From Hahella sp. HNIBRBA332 (GTDB taxonomy: Bacteria > Pseudomonadota > Gammaproteobacteria > Pseudomonadales > Oleiphilaceae), in contig NZ_CP132203.1 of NCBI RefSeq assembly GCF_030719035.1, forward strand, positions 1,054,001 to 1,118,000: 64,000 bases of DNA, in the 5' to 3' direction. The notes under the pieces were generated by a model, which saw nothing but the letters and a program-made list of their open reading frames with translations, was not told the DNA's origin and searched no databases. Of the stretch, positions 52,191-61,428 are shown piece after piece (position 1 is the stretch's first letter; each line of letters opens with the position of its first letter). Made by a program: the position numbers and the translations under genes.

Positions 52191-53570
52191 ATGGCTATCA
52201 AATTTAATACTTCGACAATCACAAATGGTGTGAAAGGCGCCGTGCAGTCCTCCAAGGAGGCGCTGTCTAATCTGATGTCATCGGTGGATGAGCAATATCA
52301 GCGTGTGAAGGAGAGTGTCGGTAAGCTGCAGTTATTTTCCTCAAGCCAGACTGCGCCTTCCTTGTACGAGGATGTGGATGAGAAGCACTACTTTATTGTT
52401 CCTTTCCGTCTTGCTGAGCAAGGTTATGTATTGCACACCATGCGCGTGCTGCCGCCGGGCGTTTCGCCGCTTAACAGTCTTCCCAAAAAGCGCATTTTCC
52501 ACGCGCCGTCGAACTGCTCCAGAGAAATGATTCAGCAGCTGATTGTAGAGCCCATGCTCGCGGAAGCGCCTCCGCCTGAAGATGGAAGCGCGTTTGGCCA
52601 ATATCTGAAAGAAGTGGCGAACAATATCGACCGGGTAGAAAATAAAGTGACAGGCGGTCTGCTGCTGGTAGGAGGGCTGGTCGCGATGATCAATCCGGTG
52701 ACGGCGGTGGCCATCGCCGGACACGCCTTGCTACCCACTCTGGCTAAATACGGACTGAATAGCGCAGGCAAGAAGCTCAACGCACTGAACGCCGAGAAAG
52801 AGGTTGAGCTGGCGCGTGCGAAGTTGTTAAAGGAGTTCAGCGAAAGTGGGGTGGAGTATGTGGAGAACCCGATACTGACGGAGCTTGTCCTGGCGTTATC
52901 GACCTCGGCCGAAGAGCATGATCCGGCGACCTTTGATCTCCAGCAACATCATTTTAATAATCGCGACAACGCTAAACTTATCCATCTGACATGCGCATGC
53001 ATTTACGATGTTTACGTAGATCTGCTTAAAACCAAGCGCAAATGGAGCGATGCAGGCCTCGGCGCTGAAGATATTCAATGGATCAACCAATTGGGTCTGG
53101 AGGCGGATCACTATCGTTCCCTGATCAAGTCAAAGGGAATGCTTGACTGGAAAGCGTCCAAGCAACGCCTGATGACGCGCCTGAGTGACATGGGGCTCAA
53201 TGAAACCAAAGCGTTAGTCGGGGAGATAGACCACCTTATCGATTATCTGCTGCCCTACATTAGCCGCCAATCTGTCTTTCAGGATGATAAGCACGACTTC
53301 CAGAAACTGGTGTTTTCCTGGTTGCCGGAATACATCAATTATTTTTTGAGCATGCCGACAGACAAACTGCTCGAAAAAGAGGGAGATGGTGAATCCTTGG
53401 CGGACCGCTTCATCGCGGAGATGGCGCTTCTACAGACCAAACTGAAAGAAATGTCCGCTTCCGTTTATCTCAACAAGTCGACATCTATGGTCAATTTAGG
53501 CGACTTTTTCAGATATAAGTTTGATCGCTCGGACTCGATAGCCATGGAAAACCAGAAAGAGCGCGGCTGA
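52191..53570 (+). CDS. Unrecognised membrane-associated protein
   Basis: A 459-residue protein that I do not recognise. The start at 52191 has AAGGGCGTT before it; an in-frame ATG at 52152 is also possible. The N-terminal 45 residues are polar and helical (SSKEALSNLMSSVDEQYQR), then a mixed domain (YFIVPFRLAEQGYVLHTMRV), one hydrophobic hairpin (about 152-183, TGGLLLVGGLVAMINPVTAV), and a long helical C-terminal part. No signal peptide. The layout of a central hydrophobic hairpin between soluble parts suggests peripheral or hairpin membrane insertion. It sits alone between the sensor kinase and hemN (convergent). Confidence 0.7.
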   Translation: MAIKFNTSTITNGVKGAVQSSKEALSNLMSSVDEQYQRVKESVGKLQLFSSSQTAPSLYEDVDEKHYFIVPFRLAEQGYVLHTMRVLPPGVSPLNSLPKKRIFHAPSNCSREMIQQLIVEPMLAEAPPPEDGSAFGQYLKEVANNIDRVENKVTGGLLLVGGLVAMINPVTAVAIAGHALLPTLAKYGLNSAGKKLNALNAEKEVELARAKLLKEFSESGVEYVENPILTELVLALSTSAEEHDPATFDLQQHHFNNRDNAKLIHLTCACIYDVYVDLLKTKRKWSDAGLGAEDIQWINQLGLEADHYRSLIKSKGMLDWKASKQRLMTRLSDMGLNETKALVGEIDHLIDYLLPYISRQSVFQDDKHDFQKLVFSWLPEYINYFLSMPTDKLLEKEGDGESLADRFIAEMALLQTKLKEMSASVYLNKSTSMVNLGDFFRYKFDRSDSIAMENQKERG

Positions 53571-53595
53571 GAAAGCCGCGTCTATGCAGTGGGAG

Positions 53596-54972
53596 TTAAA
53601 TAATCCGCGAAAACCCCTGTTGCGCCTGTGTCCGGTAGCGGTCGAATACTTTGCAGACGCCGCGGATCAGGAGTCTTCCTGTTGGGTTTACGTGCAGGCC
53701 GTCGTGGGTGAAGGTGATCAGTCCGTCTTGCGCCATGTCCTGCAATATTCTTAGTTCTCCCTGGAAATAATGGGCGAAGTCGATATTGAACAGCGTTTCG
53801 ATGCGGCGGTATTCGATTTTGAAGTTGCAGATCAGCTCTACGATGACTTTACGGCGGATGACGTCGTCATCGTTTAACTGTACGCCTTTAATGACCGGTA
53901 GCCGGTTTTCCGCCATGGCCGCTTCATAGGTTTCCTGGTCGTAACAGTTCTGGTAATAGCAACGATCCAACATGCTGATGCTGGAAGCGCCCATGGCGAT
54001 AAGGTCGCAGTCGCCATGGGTCGTGTAGCCCTGGAAGTTGCGATGCAACTCTCCTTTCTCTTGAGCAATGGAGAGCTCATCGCCGGGCTTGGCGAAGTGA
54101 TCCATGCCGATAAAGCGATAATCCGCCGCGATCAATTGGTCGACGGATTGCTGCAGGATGGTCAACTTATCTTCTGGGCGCGGCAGATCTTCATCGCGAA
54201 TGCGGCGTTGCGGCATAAAGCGTTGCGGCATATGCGCGTAATTGAACACCGACAGCCGGTCCGGGGCGAAGTCGATGATAGTGTCTACGGTTTTACGGAA
54301 TGAGTCCGGCGTTTGCAAGGGCAGACCGTAGATCAGATCAATATTGATGGAGCGAAAACCCAGTTCTCGCGCCTTACGCAGCACGCCCAAAGTGAGCTCT
54401 TCGCTTTGAATCCGGTTTACCGCTTTCTGTACGGCGGGGTTGAAGTCCTGCACGCCCAGGCTGATGCGATTAAAGCCAATTTCACGCAATGTGGTCAGGG
54501 TCTCGTCGTCGGCTTCGCGGGGATCGATTTCGATGGAGTAGTCGCCCTGATCATCCTCCATAAAGCGAAAGTGCGTGCGTAATGCATTCATCAAATCGCG
54601 CATCTGCTGCGGGGCCAGAAAAGTGGGTGTGCCGCCGCCCCAATGCAGTTGCTCCACCAATCGATCTGCGCCAAAAAGCTCGCTTTGCAGGGCGATTTCG
54701 CGATACAGAGCGTCGAGGTAGGGAATCGCTTTTTCCCGACGTTTGGTAATGATTTTATTGCAGGCGCAGTAGTAGCAAAGGCGCGCGCAGAACGGGATGT
54801 GCAGATACAGTGATAGCGAGCGGTTCGCGGTGCGACTGGCGGCGGCTGCCTCATACACGGCGGTGATAGGGAACTCGTTCTGAAACTCGACGGCGGTGGG
54901 GTAGGAGGTGTATCGGGGGCCTTGCAGATCGTATTTGCGGATCAGGCTCTCGTTCCAGTAAATATTTTTCAC
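53596..54972 (-). CDS. hemN: Oxygen-independent coproporphyrinogen III oxidase
   Basis: A 458-residue radical SAM enzyme that makes protoporphyrinogen IX without oxygen. The CxxxCxxC cluster motif is FCARLCYYCACN, preceded by the substrate-site RYTSYPTAVEFQ; WGGGTPTF and the SLGVQDFNPAVQKAVNRIQ block follow. The start is GTG. An Anr/FNR box and -10 lie just upstream, so it should be induced at low oxygen. It closes the cbb3 locus, supplying haem for the oxidase. Length matches E. coli (457). Confidence 0.96.
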   Translation of the reverse strand: MKNIYWNESLIRKYDLQGPRYTSYPTAVEFQNEFPITAVYEAAAASRTANRSLSLYLHIPFCARLCYYCACNKIITKRREKAIPYLDALYREIALQSELFGADRLVEQLHWGGGTPTFLAPQQMRDLMNALRTHFRFMEDDQGDYSIEIDPREADDETLTTLREIGFNRISLGVQDFNPAVQKAVNRIQSEELTLGVLRKARELGFRSINIDLIYGLPLQTPDSFRKTVDTIIDFAPDRLSVFNYAHMPQRFMPQRRIRDEDLPRPEDKLTILQQSVDQLIAADYRFIGMDHFAKPGDELSIAQEKGELHRNFQGYTTHGDCDLIAMGASSISMLDRCYYQNCYDQETYEAAMAENRLPVIKGVQLNDDDVIRRKVIVELICNFKIEYRRIETLFNIDFAHYFQGELRILQDMAQDGLITFTHDGLHVNPTGRLLIRGVCKVFDRYRTQAQQGFSRII

Positions 54973-55010
54973 AACGGCGCTCGCACTTCTAGCAACAGAA
55001 TGGAGACGTC

Positions 55011-55052
55011 ATTGTATATCCGAGGTTGTCAGTCGGGTTTGATATGCATCAA
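55011..55052 (-). promoter_or_regulatory. Class II Anr/FNR promoter of hemN
   Basis: TTGATATGCATCAA (55039-55052) is a perfect FNR-type palindrome. On the minus strand a TACAAT -10 (55016-55011) follows after 22 bp, which puts the box centre at about -41.5, the class II position. The box lies in the 76-bp gap before hemN, 67 bp from its start. Confidence 0.88.
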
Positions 55053-55792
55053 TGCCCGGCGTGTTCAGCGGGAGAGTGCGGAGCGACAGAGGAGTCGAGT
55101 TGGTGATTTTCCATTTGTCCGACGAAAAGGCCAGCAAAATGCACGGGCAGCGTCCATACGCCGAACAGGATGAGCAGCCCGCCGAACACGCGACGCACGG
55201 AGAGATTGCTCAGCCAGCGTCGCAGGTGGTAAGCGAAAAGCCCTGCGGCCAGCATGCTGGGTAAAGTGCCAAGGCCAAAAGTAAACATTAGCAGCGCCGA
55301 TAGGGAGGCGTCCGCGTTCGACATCGACCAGGCGAGAGCGCTGTAAACCAGTCCACAGGGCAGCCAGCCCCAGAGCAGTCCCAGAGCGAAGCTGATATGT
55401 GGCCCCTGGCGTTCGCCAAGGGATTTGCTAAGCGGGGAGATTCGGCTCCAGAGTCTGCCTCCGAGGCGTTCGATATGAGTCAGTCCCATCCACCACTGAC
55501 CTACGTAAAGTCCCATCAGGATGATCATGACGGCTGCGATGGTGCGTAACGCCACCAGCAGTGTTTCGTTCAGCGCCAGGGCTTCGCCCAGGAAGCCGGC
55601 GAGCAGTCCGATCAATGCATAACTGCTGAGACGGCCGAAGTTGAACAAGAACAGCCAGGAGGTTCTTGGCGAGCCATCTCCACCCTGGGCGAAGGACTGT
55701 GCGCCAGCGATGCCGCCGCACATGGCGATACAGTGACCGCTGCCGAACAGACCGATCAGAAACGCGTTAGCGATCAGCAGAAGCTCATGCAT
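55049..55792 (-). CDS. TauE/SafE-family (COG2836) membrane protein of the cbb3 locus
   Basis: A 247-residue polytopic membrane protein of the COG2836 type, related to the DsbD/CcdA and sulfite exporter superfamilies. It starts HELLLIANAFLIGLFGSGHCIAMCGG, a motif with cysteine and histidine often conserved in these cytochrome oxidase-linked genes, and ends in a His-containing tail (HSPAEHAGH). In many genomes it sits right after ccoS. A role in copper or redox delivery to the oxidase is suspected and not shown. It overlaps ccoS by 8 bp; its end overlaps the hemN Anr box by 4 bp. Confidence 0.8.
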   Translation of the reverse strand: MHELLLIANAFLIGLFGSGHCIAMCGGIAGAQSFAQGGDGSPRTSWLFLFNFGRLSSYALIGLLAGFLGEALALNETLLVALRTIAAVMIILMGLYVGQWWMGLTHIERLGGRLWSRISPLSKSLGERQGPHISFALGLLWGWLPCGLVYSALAWSMSNADASLSALLMFTFGLGTLPSMLAAGLFAYHLRRWLSNLSVRRVFGGLLILFGVWTLPVHFAGLFVGQMENHQLDSSVAPHSPAEHAGH

Positions 55793-56018
55793 CGTGGTTG
55801 CGGGAGGTGTCCTCGGAAGGCTGGGTGGACGCTTCCTGTTTGTCCTTCTTGTGCGCGTCGTTGCCGGGAATCATCTTTTCATCATCATCGAACAGGATGC
55901 TGTGCGCAGGGCCTTCCAGATCGTCATACTGGCCGGACCGCACCGCCCAACGAAAAATAAATATGGCGACGGTGATGAGTGCGATGGAGAGAGGGATCAG
56001 GACGAACAGTATCTGCAT
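55785..56018 (-). CDS. ccoS: cbb3 oxidase maturation protein CcoS
   Basis: A 77-residue protein with one N-terminal membrane helix (ILFVLIPLSIALITVAIFIF) followed by the CcoS signature FRWAVRSGQYDDLEGPAHSILFDDD. CcoS is needed for active cbb3 oxidase, acting in cofactor insertion. The charged C-terminal tail (KKDKQEASTQ) is longer than in the shortest members. It lies 9 bp after ccoI and overlaps the next gene, so expression is operonic. Confidence 0.93.
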   Translation of the reverse strand: MQILFVLIPLSIALITVAIFIFRWAVRSGQYDDLEGPAHSILFDDDEKMIPGNDAHKKDKQEASTQPSEDTSRNHDA

Positions 56019-56027
56019 AGCGGGGCC

Positions 56028-58469
56028 TTATGGCTTTTGGACGCCGGACAGTCTAAGAGCGTTGAGCACAACAATCAATGAACTGACCGACATGCCGATA
56101 GCGGCGGCGTAGGGCGGTACATAACCGGCGGCGGCCAGCGGCAGGGCGAGCAGGTTATAGCAGACCGCCCAGGACAGGTTCTGGCGAATGATGCGATAAG
56201 CGTCCCGCGCTTTCTTGACGCCGAATGCGAAAGTGCGTAGATCGCCGTTAAGGATGACCGCGTCGGCGCGCACCTGAGTCAGGTCCGTCGCGTTGTTCAT
56301 CGCCACCGCCAGGTGCGCTCCCGCCATGACGGGAACGTCATTGACGCCGTCCCCGACCATGACGACGGTGTCGCCTTCTCGCTGCCACTGCTTCACTCGC
56401 TCCAGCTTGCCCTCCGGCGAGCAGGATTTTTCGATGTCGGTCACCGCCAGCTCTGACGCAATGGTTTCGACGGCCGCGGAACTATCGCCGGATAAGATCG
56501 CAGTACGCAGACCCTGTTCCTGCTGCAATTGTCGCAAAGCCTCTTTCGCAGACGGACGCAGACTGTCAGTCAGATAGAACAGCGCCAGGAGCTGCTTATC
56601 GTCAGCCAGGGCCACGGTTTGATAGTTTTCCGGCGTCACGTTTTGCGACAGAGGTAGATTCTGCGTAGCAAATTTCAGACTGCCGAGACGGTAGTTAGAC
56701 CCACCGTGAGTTCCCTCGACGCCTAGCCCGGTATGATTGCGAATCTGCTCTGCTGGTCCCTGGGCGTAATCCTGGAATGTTTTGGCGATGGGGTGGGGGT
56801 TATCCCACTCCAGGGATCCGGCGAGAGCAAGCAGCTCTGTGTCTGAAAAGCTTGAACGGTTATCGATTTTCACCAGACTTAGTTCGCCCTGGGTTAAGGT
56901 GCCGGTTTTATCGAATACCACGCGTGAGGCGCGGGCCAGGGTTTCCAGCGCATGACCCCGGGTAATAATTAATCCGGACTGTCGTAATGCAGTGGTGGCG
57001 GTGGTCAAAGCTGTAGGGGTGGCCAGCGACAGGGCGCAGGGACAGGTGACCACCAGCACGGAGAGCGTAATCGCGAAAGCGTGGGAGGGATCAATCCGCC
57101 ACCAGATAAAGCCAACAATCGCTGCCGTCAGCAGCACCCCAGCCACGAAATAGCTGGCGACTTTGTCCGCCATAGCGCTGAGCTGCGGACGTTCCTGCAA
57201 GGCTCTTTCCACCAGTCGATTGATGGTAGACAGGTGCGAGTCCTGATCAAGAGCAGTAACACGCACCACCAGCGCGTTATCAATGTTGACGCTGCCGCTG
57301 AGTACGGCGTCTCCGATGCATCGGGGACGCGGCATGAACTCGCCAGTCAGCGCAGCTTCATTGACGGAAGACTCACCCTGCACGATTTCTCCGTCAACCG
57401 GAATCAGATCGCCGGCTTTAAATAAAATGAGGTCACCAACGCGAATATCCCGTAATGGCGTCAATTGCGCCCTGGACTGATCGATCTGGTCATTCTGTGT
57501 CCCTTGATTGGGCAGTAAGTCCACAAACTGAGGCGCCTTTTGCTTCAGGCGGGCGTTGGATTGGGCGGCGGACATCCGCGCGCGGCTCTCCAGATAGCGT
57601 CCCAATAGCAGGAAGAAAGTAAACATGCAGACAGAGTCGAAATAGACTTCCGGTCCTCCGCGAAAGGTGATCCAGACGCTGGCCGCGAAGGCGCCGCCAA
57701 TCGCAAGGGAAACAGGAACGTCCATGGTCAGGTGGCGTAAGCGGATGTCTCGTAGCGCCGCGCTGAAGAATGGTCGCGCCGAATACAGAATCACTGGCAT
57801 GGCGACAATCAGGCTGATGAAGCGGAACAGATCGACGTACTCGGGCGTATCCTGCAGCAGGCCGAAGTACATCGGCACCGCGAGCATCATGTTCTGCATC
57901 ATGCCAATGCCGGCGATACCCAGACGCACCAACATGCTTTTTTGCTCATCGGCGAGTCGCTGTTCTTCTTTCGTCTCGGAAAAGGGATAACCGCGAAAGC
58001 CGATGGACTGCAATTGTAATAACACGTCGCTGAGTGGTGTGGCGTCCTGATTCCAGGTCAGGGTGGCGCGATGGTTACTCAGGTTCACCCAGAATTCGTC
58101 AACGCCAGGGAGCTTGCGCACGAACTGCTCAACCAGCCAGACACAGGCGGCGCAGGTAATGCCTTCAAGAGACAGGGACAGACTGCGTTTACCGCTGGAG
58201 GTGGGCTGAGTGGCGATAGACGAAAGCACGTCGTCTCTGTCGTACAGCGCGTACTTGGAGCGATCCAGGCTGGAGATCGGCTCAGGAGCCTCCAGGCGCT
58301 TGTCCCGGAAGCGATAGAACTGTTGCAATCCGTCGTTATGGATCAGATTGGCGACTGCCTGACAGCCGCGACAGCATACTGCGTAATCCTCGCCGCCTAC
58401 GGTGACATGAAGGTTAATGGAGGCGGGAACGGAATTACTGCAGTGATAGCACTTTTCGGCTTCACTCAT
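56028..58469 (-). CDS. ccoI: Copper-exporting P-type ATPase for cbb3 assembly (CcoI/FixI)
   Basis: An 813-residue P1B ATPase. N-terminal cysteine motifs (CYHCSNS, CCRGCQAV) precede an HMA domain with GITCAACVW. Membrane helices hold the CPC motif (VTCPCALSLATPTA). The cytoplasmic loops contain TGEFMPRP, the phosphorylated aspartate in VFDKTGTLTQG, and MVGDGVNDVPVMAGA. CcoI-type pumps supply copper to the oxidase rather than confer resistance. Position between ccoH and ccoS settles this. It overlaps ccoH by 8 bp. Confidence 0.95.
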   Translation of the reverse strand: MSEAEKCYHCSNSVPASINLHVTVGGEDYAVCCRGCQAVANLIHNDGLQQFYRFRDKRLEAPEPISSLDRSKYALYDRDDVLSSIATQPTSSGKRSLSLSLEGITCAACVWLVEQFVRKLPGVDEFWVNLSNHRATLTWNQDATPLSDVLLQLQSIGFRGYPFSETKEEQRLADEQKSMLVRLGIAGIGMMQNMMLAVPMYFGLLQDTPEYVDLFRFISLIVAMPVILYSARPFFSAALRDIRLRHLTMDVPVSLAIGGAFAASVWITFRGGPEVYFDSVCMFTFFLLLGRYLESRARMSAAQSNARLKQKAPQFVDLLPNQGTQNDQIDQSRAQLTPLRDIRVGDLILFKAGDLIPVDGEIVQGESSVNEAALTGEFMPRPRCIGDAVLSGSVNIDNALVVRVTALDQDSHLSTINRLVERALQERPQLSAMADKVASYFVAGVLLTAAIVGFIWWRIDPSHAFAITLSVLVVTCPCALSLATPTALTTATTALRQSGLIITRGHALETLARASRVVFDKTGTLTQGELSLVKIDNRSSFSDTELLALAGSLEWDNPHPIAKTFQDYAQGPAEQIRNHTGLGVEGTHGGSNYRLGSLKFATQNLPLSQNVTPENYQTVALADDKQLLALFYLTDSLRPSAKEALRQLQQEQGLRTAILSGDSSAAVETIASELAVTDIEKSCSPEGKLERVKQWQREGDTVVMVGDGVNDVPVMAGAHLAVAMNNATDLTQVRADAVILNGDLRTFAFGVKKARDAYRIIRQNLSWAVCYNLLALPLAAAGYVPPYAAAIGMSVSSLIVVLNALRLSGVQKP

Positions 58470-58992
58470 TCTCAGTCGGGACAGCTGGGCTCAAAGTGAT
58501 TTTTGCGTCAGTGGGAAACCAGCTCTCGCCTTTCAGGCGCCAGGCGCCATCAGCGTCGGACAGATGAATGTAACGTCTGCCTTCGATCGGGCTGGGCAAT
58601 ATGCCGTGATAGCCGTCTTCCTGGCTGATCAGGGCGACATTGTAATCATGTTCCGCCAACGTGGGGTGAATAAACTGAATGTTCAGACGCTCCGCCTGCT
58701 TGATGGGAATACCTGAAGTCAGAACCAGTTTGATACGCCCGTCTTCATCAATATACGCCTGCGCCGCCAGGCCATAGTTTTGCGCAGTGCGATCTTTGAA
58801 CAACTCCTGGTTGATCGCCAGACCATCTTTGTAATAGTCGTCTTTAACCAGCGTATCTTTCCCGCGCACCGCGAGAGTGACCATCAAGATGCTGAACAAC
58901 ACGGAAGAGGCGGGCAGGCCTATCAACAGCCACACCCATTTTTCTTTGTACCAAGGCAGAACAGTACCAGCCGACATAGCAGAATTACTCAT
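58462..58992 (-). CDS. ccoH: cbb3 oxidase assembly protein CcoH/FixH
   Basis: A 176-residue FixH-family protein with one membrane helix (WLLIGLPASSVLFSILMVTL, about 20-40) and a periplasmic beta domain. The signature VKDDYYKDGLAINQ follows the helix. FixH/CcoH associates with the oxidase during assembly. Its start overlaps the ccoG stop in the sequence TAATG, so translation is coupled. Confidence 0.92.
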   Translation of the reverse strand: MSNSAMSAGTVLPWYKEKWVWLLIGLPASSVLFSILMVTLAVRGKDTLVKDDYYKDGLAINQELFKDRTAQNYGLAAQAYIDEDGRIKLVLTSGIPIKQAERLNIQFIHPTLAEHDYNVALISQEDGYHGILPSPIEGRRYIHLSDADGAWRLKGESWFPTDAKITLSPAVPTENE

Positions 58993-60425
58993 TAGAATTT
59001 AACCGGCGCAGGACCAAGGAAACGACTTTCGGATTCAATCTTCACGGAGGCGTCGTCGACAGCCTGCGCTTTAAATACGATATCATGATTACGCTCTGTC
59101 AGCGCATTGGGTTTAGCTTCAATCGCCATTGGGATGGAGCGTACTTCCGAAGGCTCCAACGTGAATTCGCTCTTGCCGGAGATGCTGATGCCATCCATGC
59201 CCTCCACAGAAATGATGAACGTGCGCACTTGGTCGGACATATTCATCAACTGCAGGGTGTACGCGTTTTCAATGTAGCCTTTGGCGTTGGTCTGGAATAA
59301 GGCGCCGCGGTCGCGAATAACATCCAGCTCGACGGGAAGGCGCGTTCCCAGCTTGAAGGCGAAGGCCGACATCATGATCACCAGGGCCAGTCCGTAACCA
59401 ATGGTGCGTGGGCGCAACAGCTTGGAGTCCTTGCCTTCCAGCTTCTGCTCAGTAGTGTAGCTGATCAGTCCTTTCGGATATTCCATTTTCTCCATGACTG
59501 AGTCGCAGGCGTCGATACAGAGCGCGCAGCCTATACATTCGTATTGCAGGCCGTCGCGAATATCGATGCCGGTCGGGCAGACCTGCACGCACATACCGCA
59601 GTCCACGCAATCGCCCAGGCCAACTTCTTTGGGGTCGGCGGAGCGTTTGCGGCTGCCTCTGGGTTCGCCACGGTTGAGGTCATAGGACACCACCAGTGTA
59701 TCCTTGTCGAACATAACCGATTGGAAGCGAGCGTAAGGACACATGTACAGACATACCTGCTCGCGCATCCAGCCCGCGTTGATGTAAGTGGCCAGAGTAA
59801 AGAATGCGATCCAGAAATAGGCCCAGCCGGAGCTGATGTCAAAGGTGAAGAAGTCAGGAACCAATTCGCGGATAGGGTAAAAGTAACCCACGAAGGTCAG
59901 TCCGGTAGCGAAGGCCACGAATAACCAGGAAGCGTGCTTGGCCGCCTTTTTCAGCGCCTTCTGCTTGTTCATGGAAGCCTGATCCAGCTTCATGCGCTGG
60001 TTTCTGCTGCCTTCAATGCGTTCTTCCAGCCACATAAAGATGAACGTCCAGACGGTTTGCGGGCAGGTATAGCCGCACCAGACGCGTCCAAACAGGGTGG
60101 TGATGAAGAAGAGTCCGAAGGCGCAGATAATCAGCAGCCAGGACAACAGCACAAAGTCCTGCGGCCAGAACGTGGCGCCGAAGATGTGGAACTTGCGGTT
60201 TGGCAAATCGAACAGCACCAATTGCTGTCCGTCAACGCTGACCCAGCAGAACAGGAAGTACATTCCCATCAGGAACCAGAGCGAAAAGGAGCGGACTTTT
60301 TGGAAGACGCCAGTAATTTCCTTGACGTAAATCTTCTTGCGGGCTTCGTAAAGTTCGACCGTTTTGACCTTGGCGGTAGAAGCGTCTTGCGGGTCGATAT
60401 TTTGGACCGGGATCTTAGTACTCAT
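58992..60425 (-). CDS. ccoG: cbb3 oxidase accessory ferredoxin-like protein CcoG/FixG (RdxA)
   Basis: A 477-residue membrane protein with about five helices, two 4Fe-4S cluster motifs (CVDCGMCVQVCP and CIGCALCIDACD) and a C-terminal Ig-like FixG domain. The membrane part includes RVWCGYTCPQTVWTFIFMW and QVCLYMCPYARFQ. CcoG is reported to act as a cupric reductase for copper loading. The start at 60425 (MSTKIPVQNI) is preferred to a TTG four codons earlier. It is 109 bp after ccoP, with a strong hairpin between. Confidence 0.95.
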   Translation of the reverse strand: MSTKIPVQNIDPQDASTAKVKTVELYEARKKIYVKEITGVFQKVRSFSLWFLMGMYFLFCWVSVDGQQLVLFDLPNRKFHIFGATFWPQDFVLLSWLLIICAFGLFFITTLFGRVWCGYTCPQTVWTFIFMWLEERIEGSRNQRMKLDQASMNKQKALKKAAKHASWLFVAFATGLTFVGYFYPIRELVPDFFTFDISSGWAYFWIAFFTLATYINAGWMREQVCLYMCPYARFQSVMFDKDTLVVSYDLNRGEPRGSRKRSADPKEVGLGDCVDCGMCVQVCPTGIDIRDGLQYECIGCALCIDACDSVMEKMEYPKGLISYTTEQKLEGKDSKLLRPRTIGYGLALVIMMSAFAFKLGTRLPVELDVIRDRGALFQTNAKGYIENAYTLQLMNMSDQVRTFIISVEGMDGISISGKSEFTLEPSEVRSIPMAIEAKPNALTERNHDIVFKAQAVDDASVKIESESRFLGPAPVKF

Positions 60426-60496
60426 GATGCTGTCCAAGGTTTAATCACTTTAGCTTTGTCCAAACAGCGAATGACCAAAGCTAAGGAGACTAAGCC

Positions 60497-60524
60497 GCCG
60501 GAGTCCCGCTGGGCGGGCTCCGGC
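60497..60524 (-). other. Intercistronic hairpin between ccoP and ccoG
   Basis: GCCGGAG plus CCCGC (60497-60509, one bulged base) pairs with GCGGG plus CTCCGGC (60513-60524): a 12-bp stem with a 3-nt loop. No T-run follows on the minus strand, so it may slow rather than stop transcription, or protect the ccoNOQP message. Confidence 0.5.
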
Positions 60525-60534
60525 ATCGCAATAG

Positions 60535-61428
60535 TTAGCGATGAGACAAAGAGTAGATGTATGCAGCCAGTAGATGGATGCGTTCTTCTCCAAGCTGATC
60601 TTTGAAAGATGGCATGATGCCGCCGCGACCATTACGAATTGTCGCTTCGACAATGTTCTGAGTGCCGCCGTACAACCAGATGCCGTCAGTCAGGTTGGGG
60701 GCGCCCATGTCATGGCTGCCTTTGCCGTCTTGGCCGTGACAAACAACGCAGTTTGCAGCGAAGATGTCAGCGCCTTTGGCCGCCATTGCTTCATCAACGC
60801 CTTCTTGGCCGCTCAGTAAGCGAACATAGTTGGCGACCTGTTTGACGCCTTCTTCGCCGATCTCGTCTTTCCAGGCGCGCATGGCGGAGCCATTACGACC
60901 GCTGGTGATGGTTTCTTTGATTTTCTCTGGGGAGCCGCCGTACAACCAATCATTGTCAGTCAGGTTGGGGAAGCCGGTGGCGCCGTGCGCCGTGCTGCCG
61001 TGACAGACTGCGCAGTTGTTGGCGAACAGGCGCTGACCGATTTTCATGGCGTTTTCATCTTTAGCCAACTCCTCAATCGGCGTGGCTGCAAGCTTGGCGA
61101 AAATCGGAGCGTAGGTTTCTTCCGCTTTTTTAACTTCCGCTTCCCACTGGTTTGCGGAGGTCCAGCCGAAAACGCCTTTGTAACTGCCTAACCCGGGGTA
61201 AAAAACCAAGTAACCCAGTCCGAAGACAATGGTTCCCATGAACAGAACCAGCCACCAGCGGGGCAGGGGATTGTCATACTCTTCAATGCCGTCGAACGAG
61301 TGACCCATGGTCTGCTCGGTCTCGGTATCGAACTTCTGGCTTTTGCGGGTGACCCACAACAACCAGGCGCAACCAAATATTGATCCCAGGACGATAAAAG
61401 ATATCCATCCGGTCCAGAAACTAGTCAT
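60535..61428 (-). CDS. ccoP: cbb3 oxidase dihaem cytochrome c subunit III
   Basis: A 297-residue subunit that passes electrons from the bc1 complex to CcoO. Two N-terminal membrane helices (FWTGWISFIVLGSIFGCAWLL and WWLVLFMGTIVFGLGYLVF) precede two cytochrome c domains with CAVCH and CVVCH haem motifs. The start at 61428 (MTSFWTGWIS) is family-like, and overlaps ccoQ by 8 bp; the frame is open 26 codons further but those are not CcoP-like. Confidence 0.96.
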   Translation of the reverse strand: MTSFWTGWISFIVLGSIFGCAWLLWVTRKSQKFDTETEQTMGHSFDGIEEYDNPLPRWWLVLFMGTIVFGLGYLVFYPGLGSYKGVFGWTSANQWEAEVKKAEETYAPIFAKLAATPIEELAKDENAMKIGQRLFANNCAVCHGSTAHGATGFPNLTDNDWLYGGSPEKIKETITSGRNGSAMRAWKDEIGEEGVKQVANYVRLLSGQEGVDEAMAAKGADIFAANCVVCHGQDGKGSHDMGAPNLTDGIWLYGGTQNIVEATIRNGRGGIMPSFKDQLGEERIHLLAAYIYSLSHR

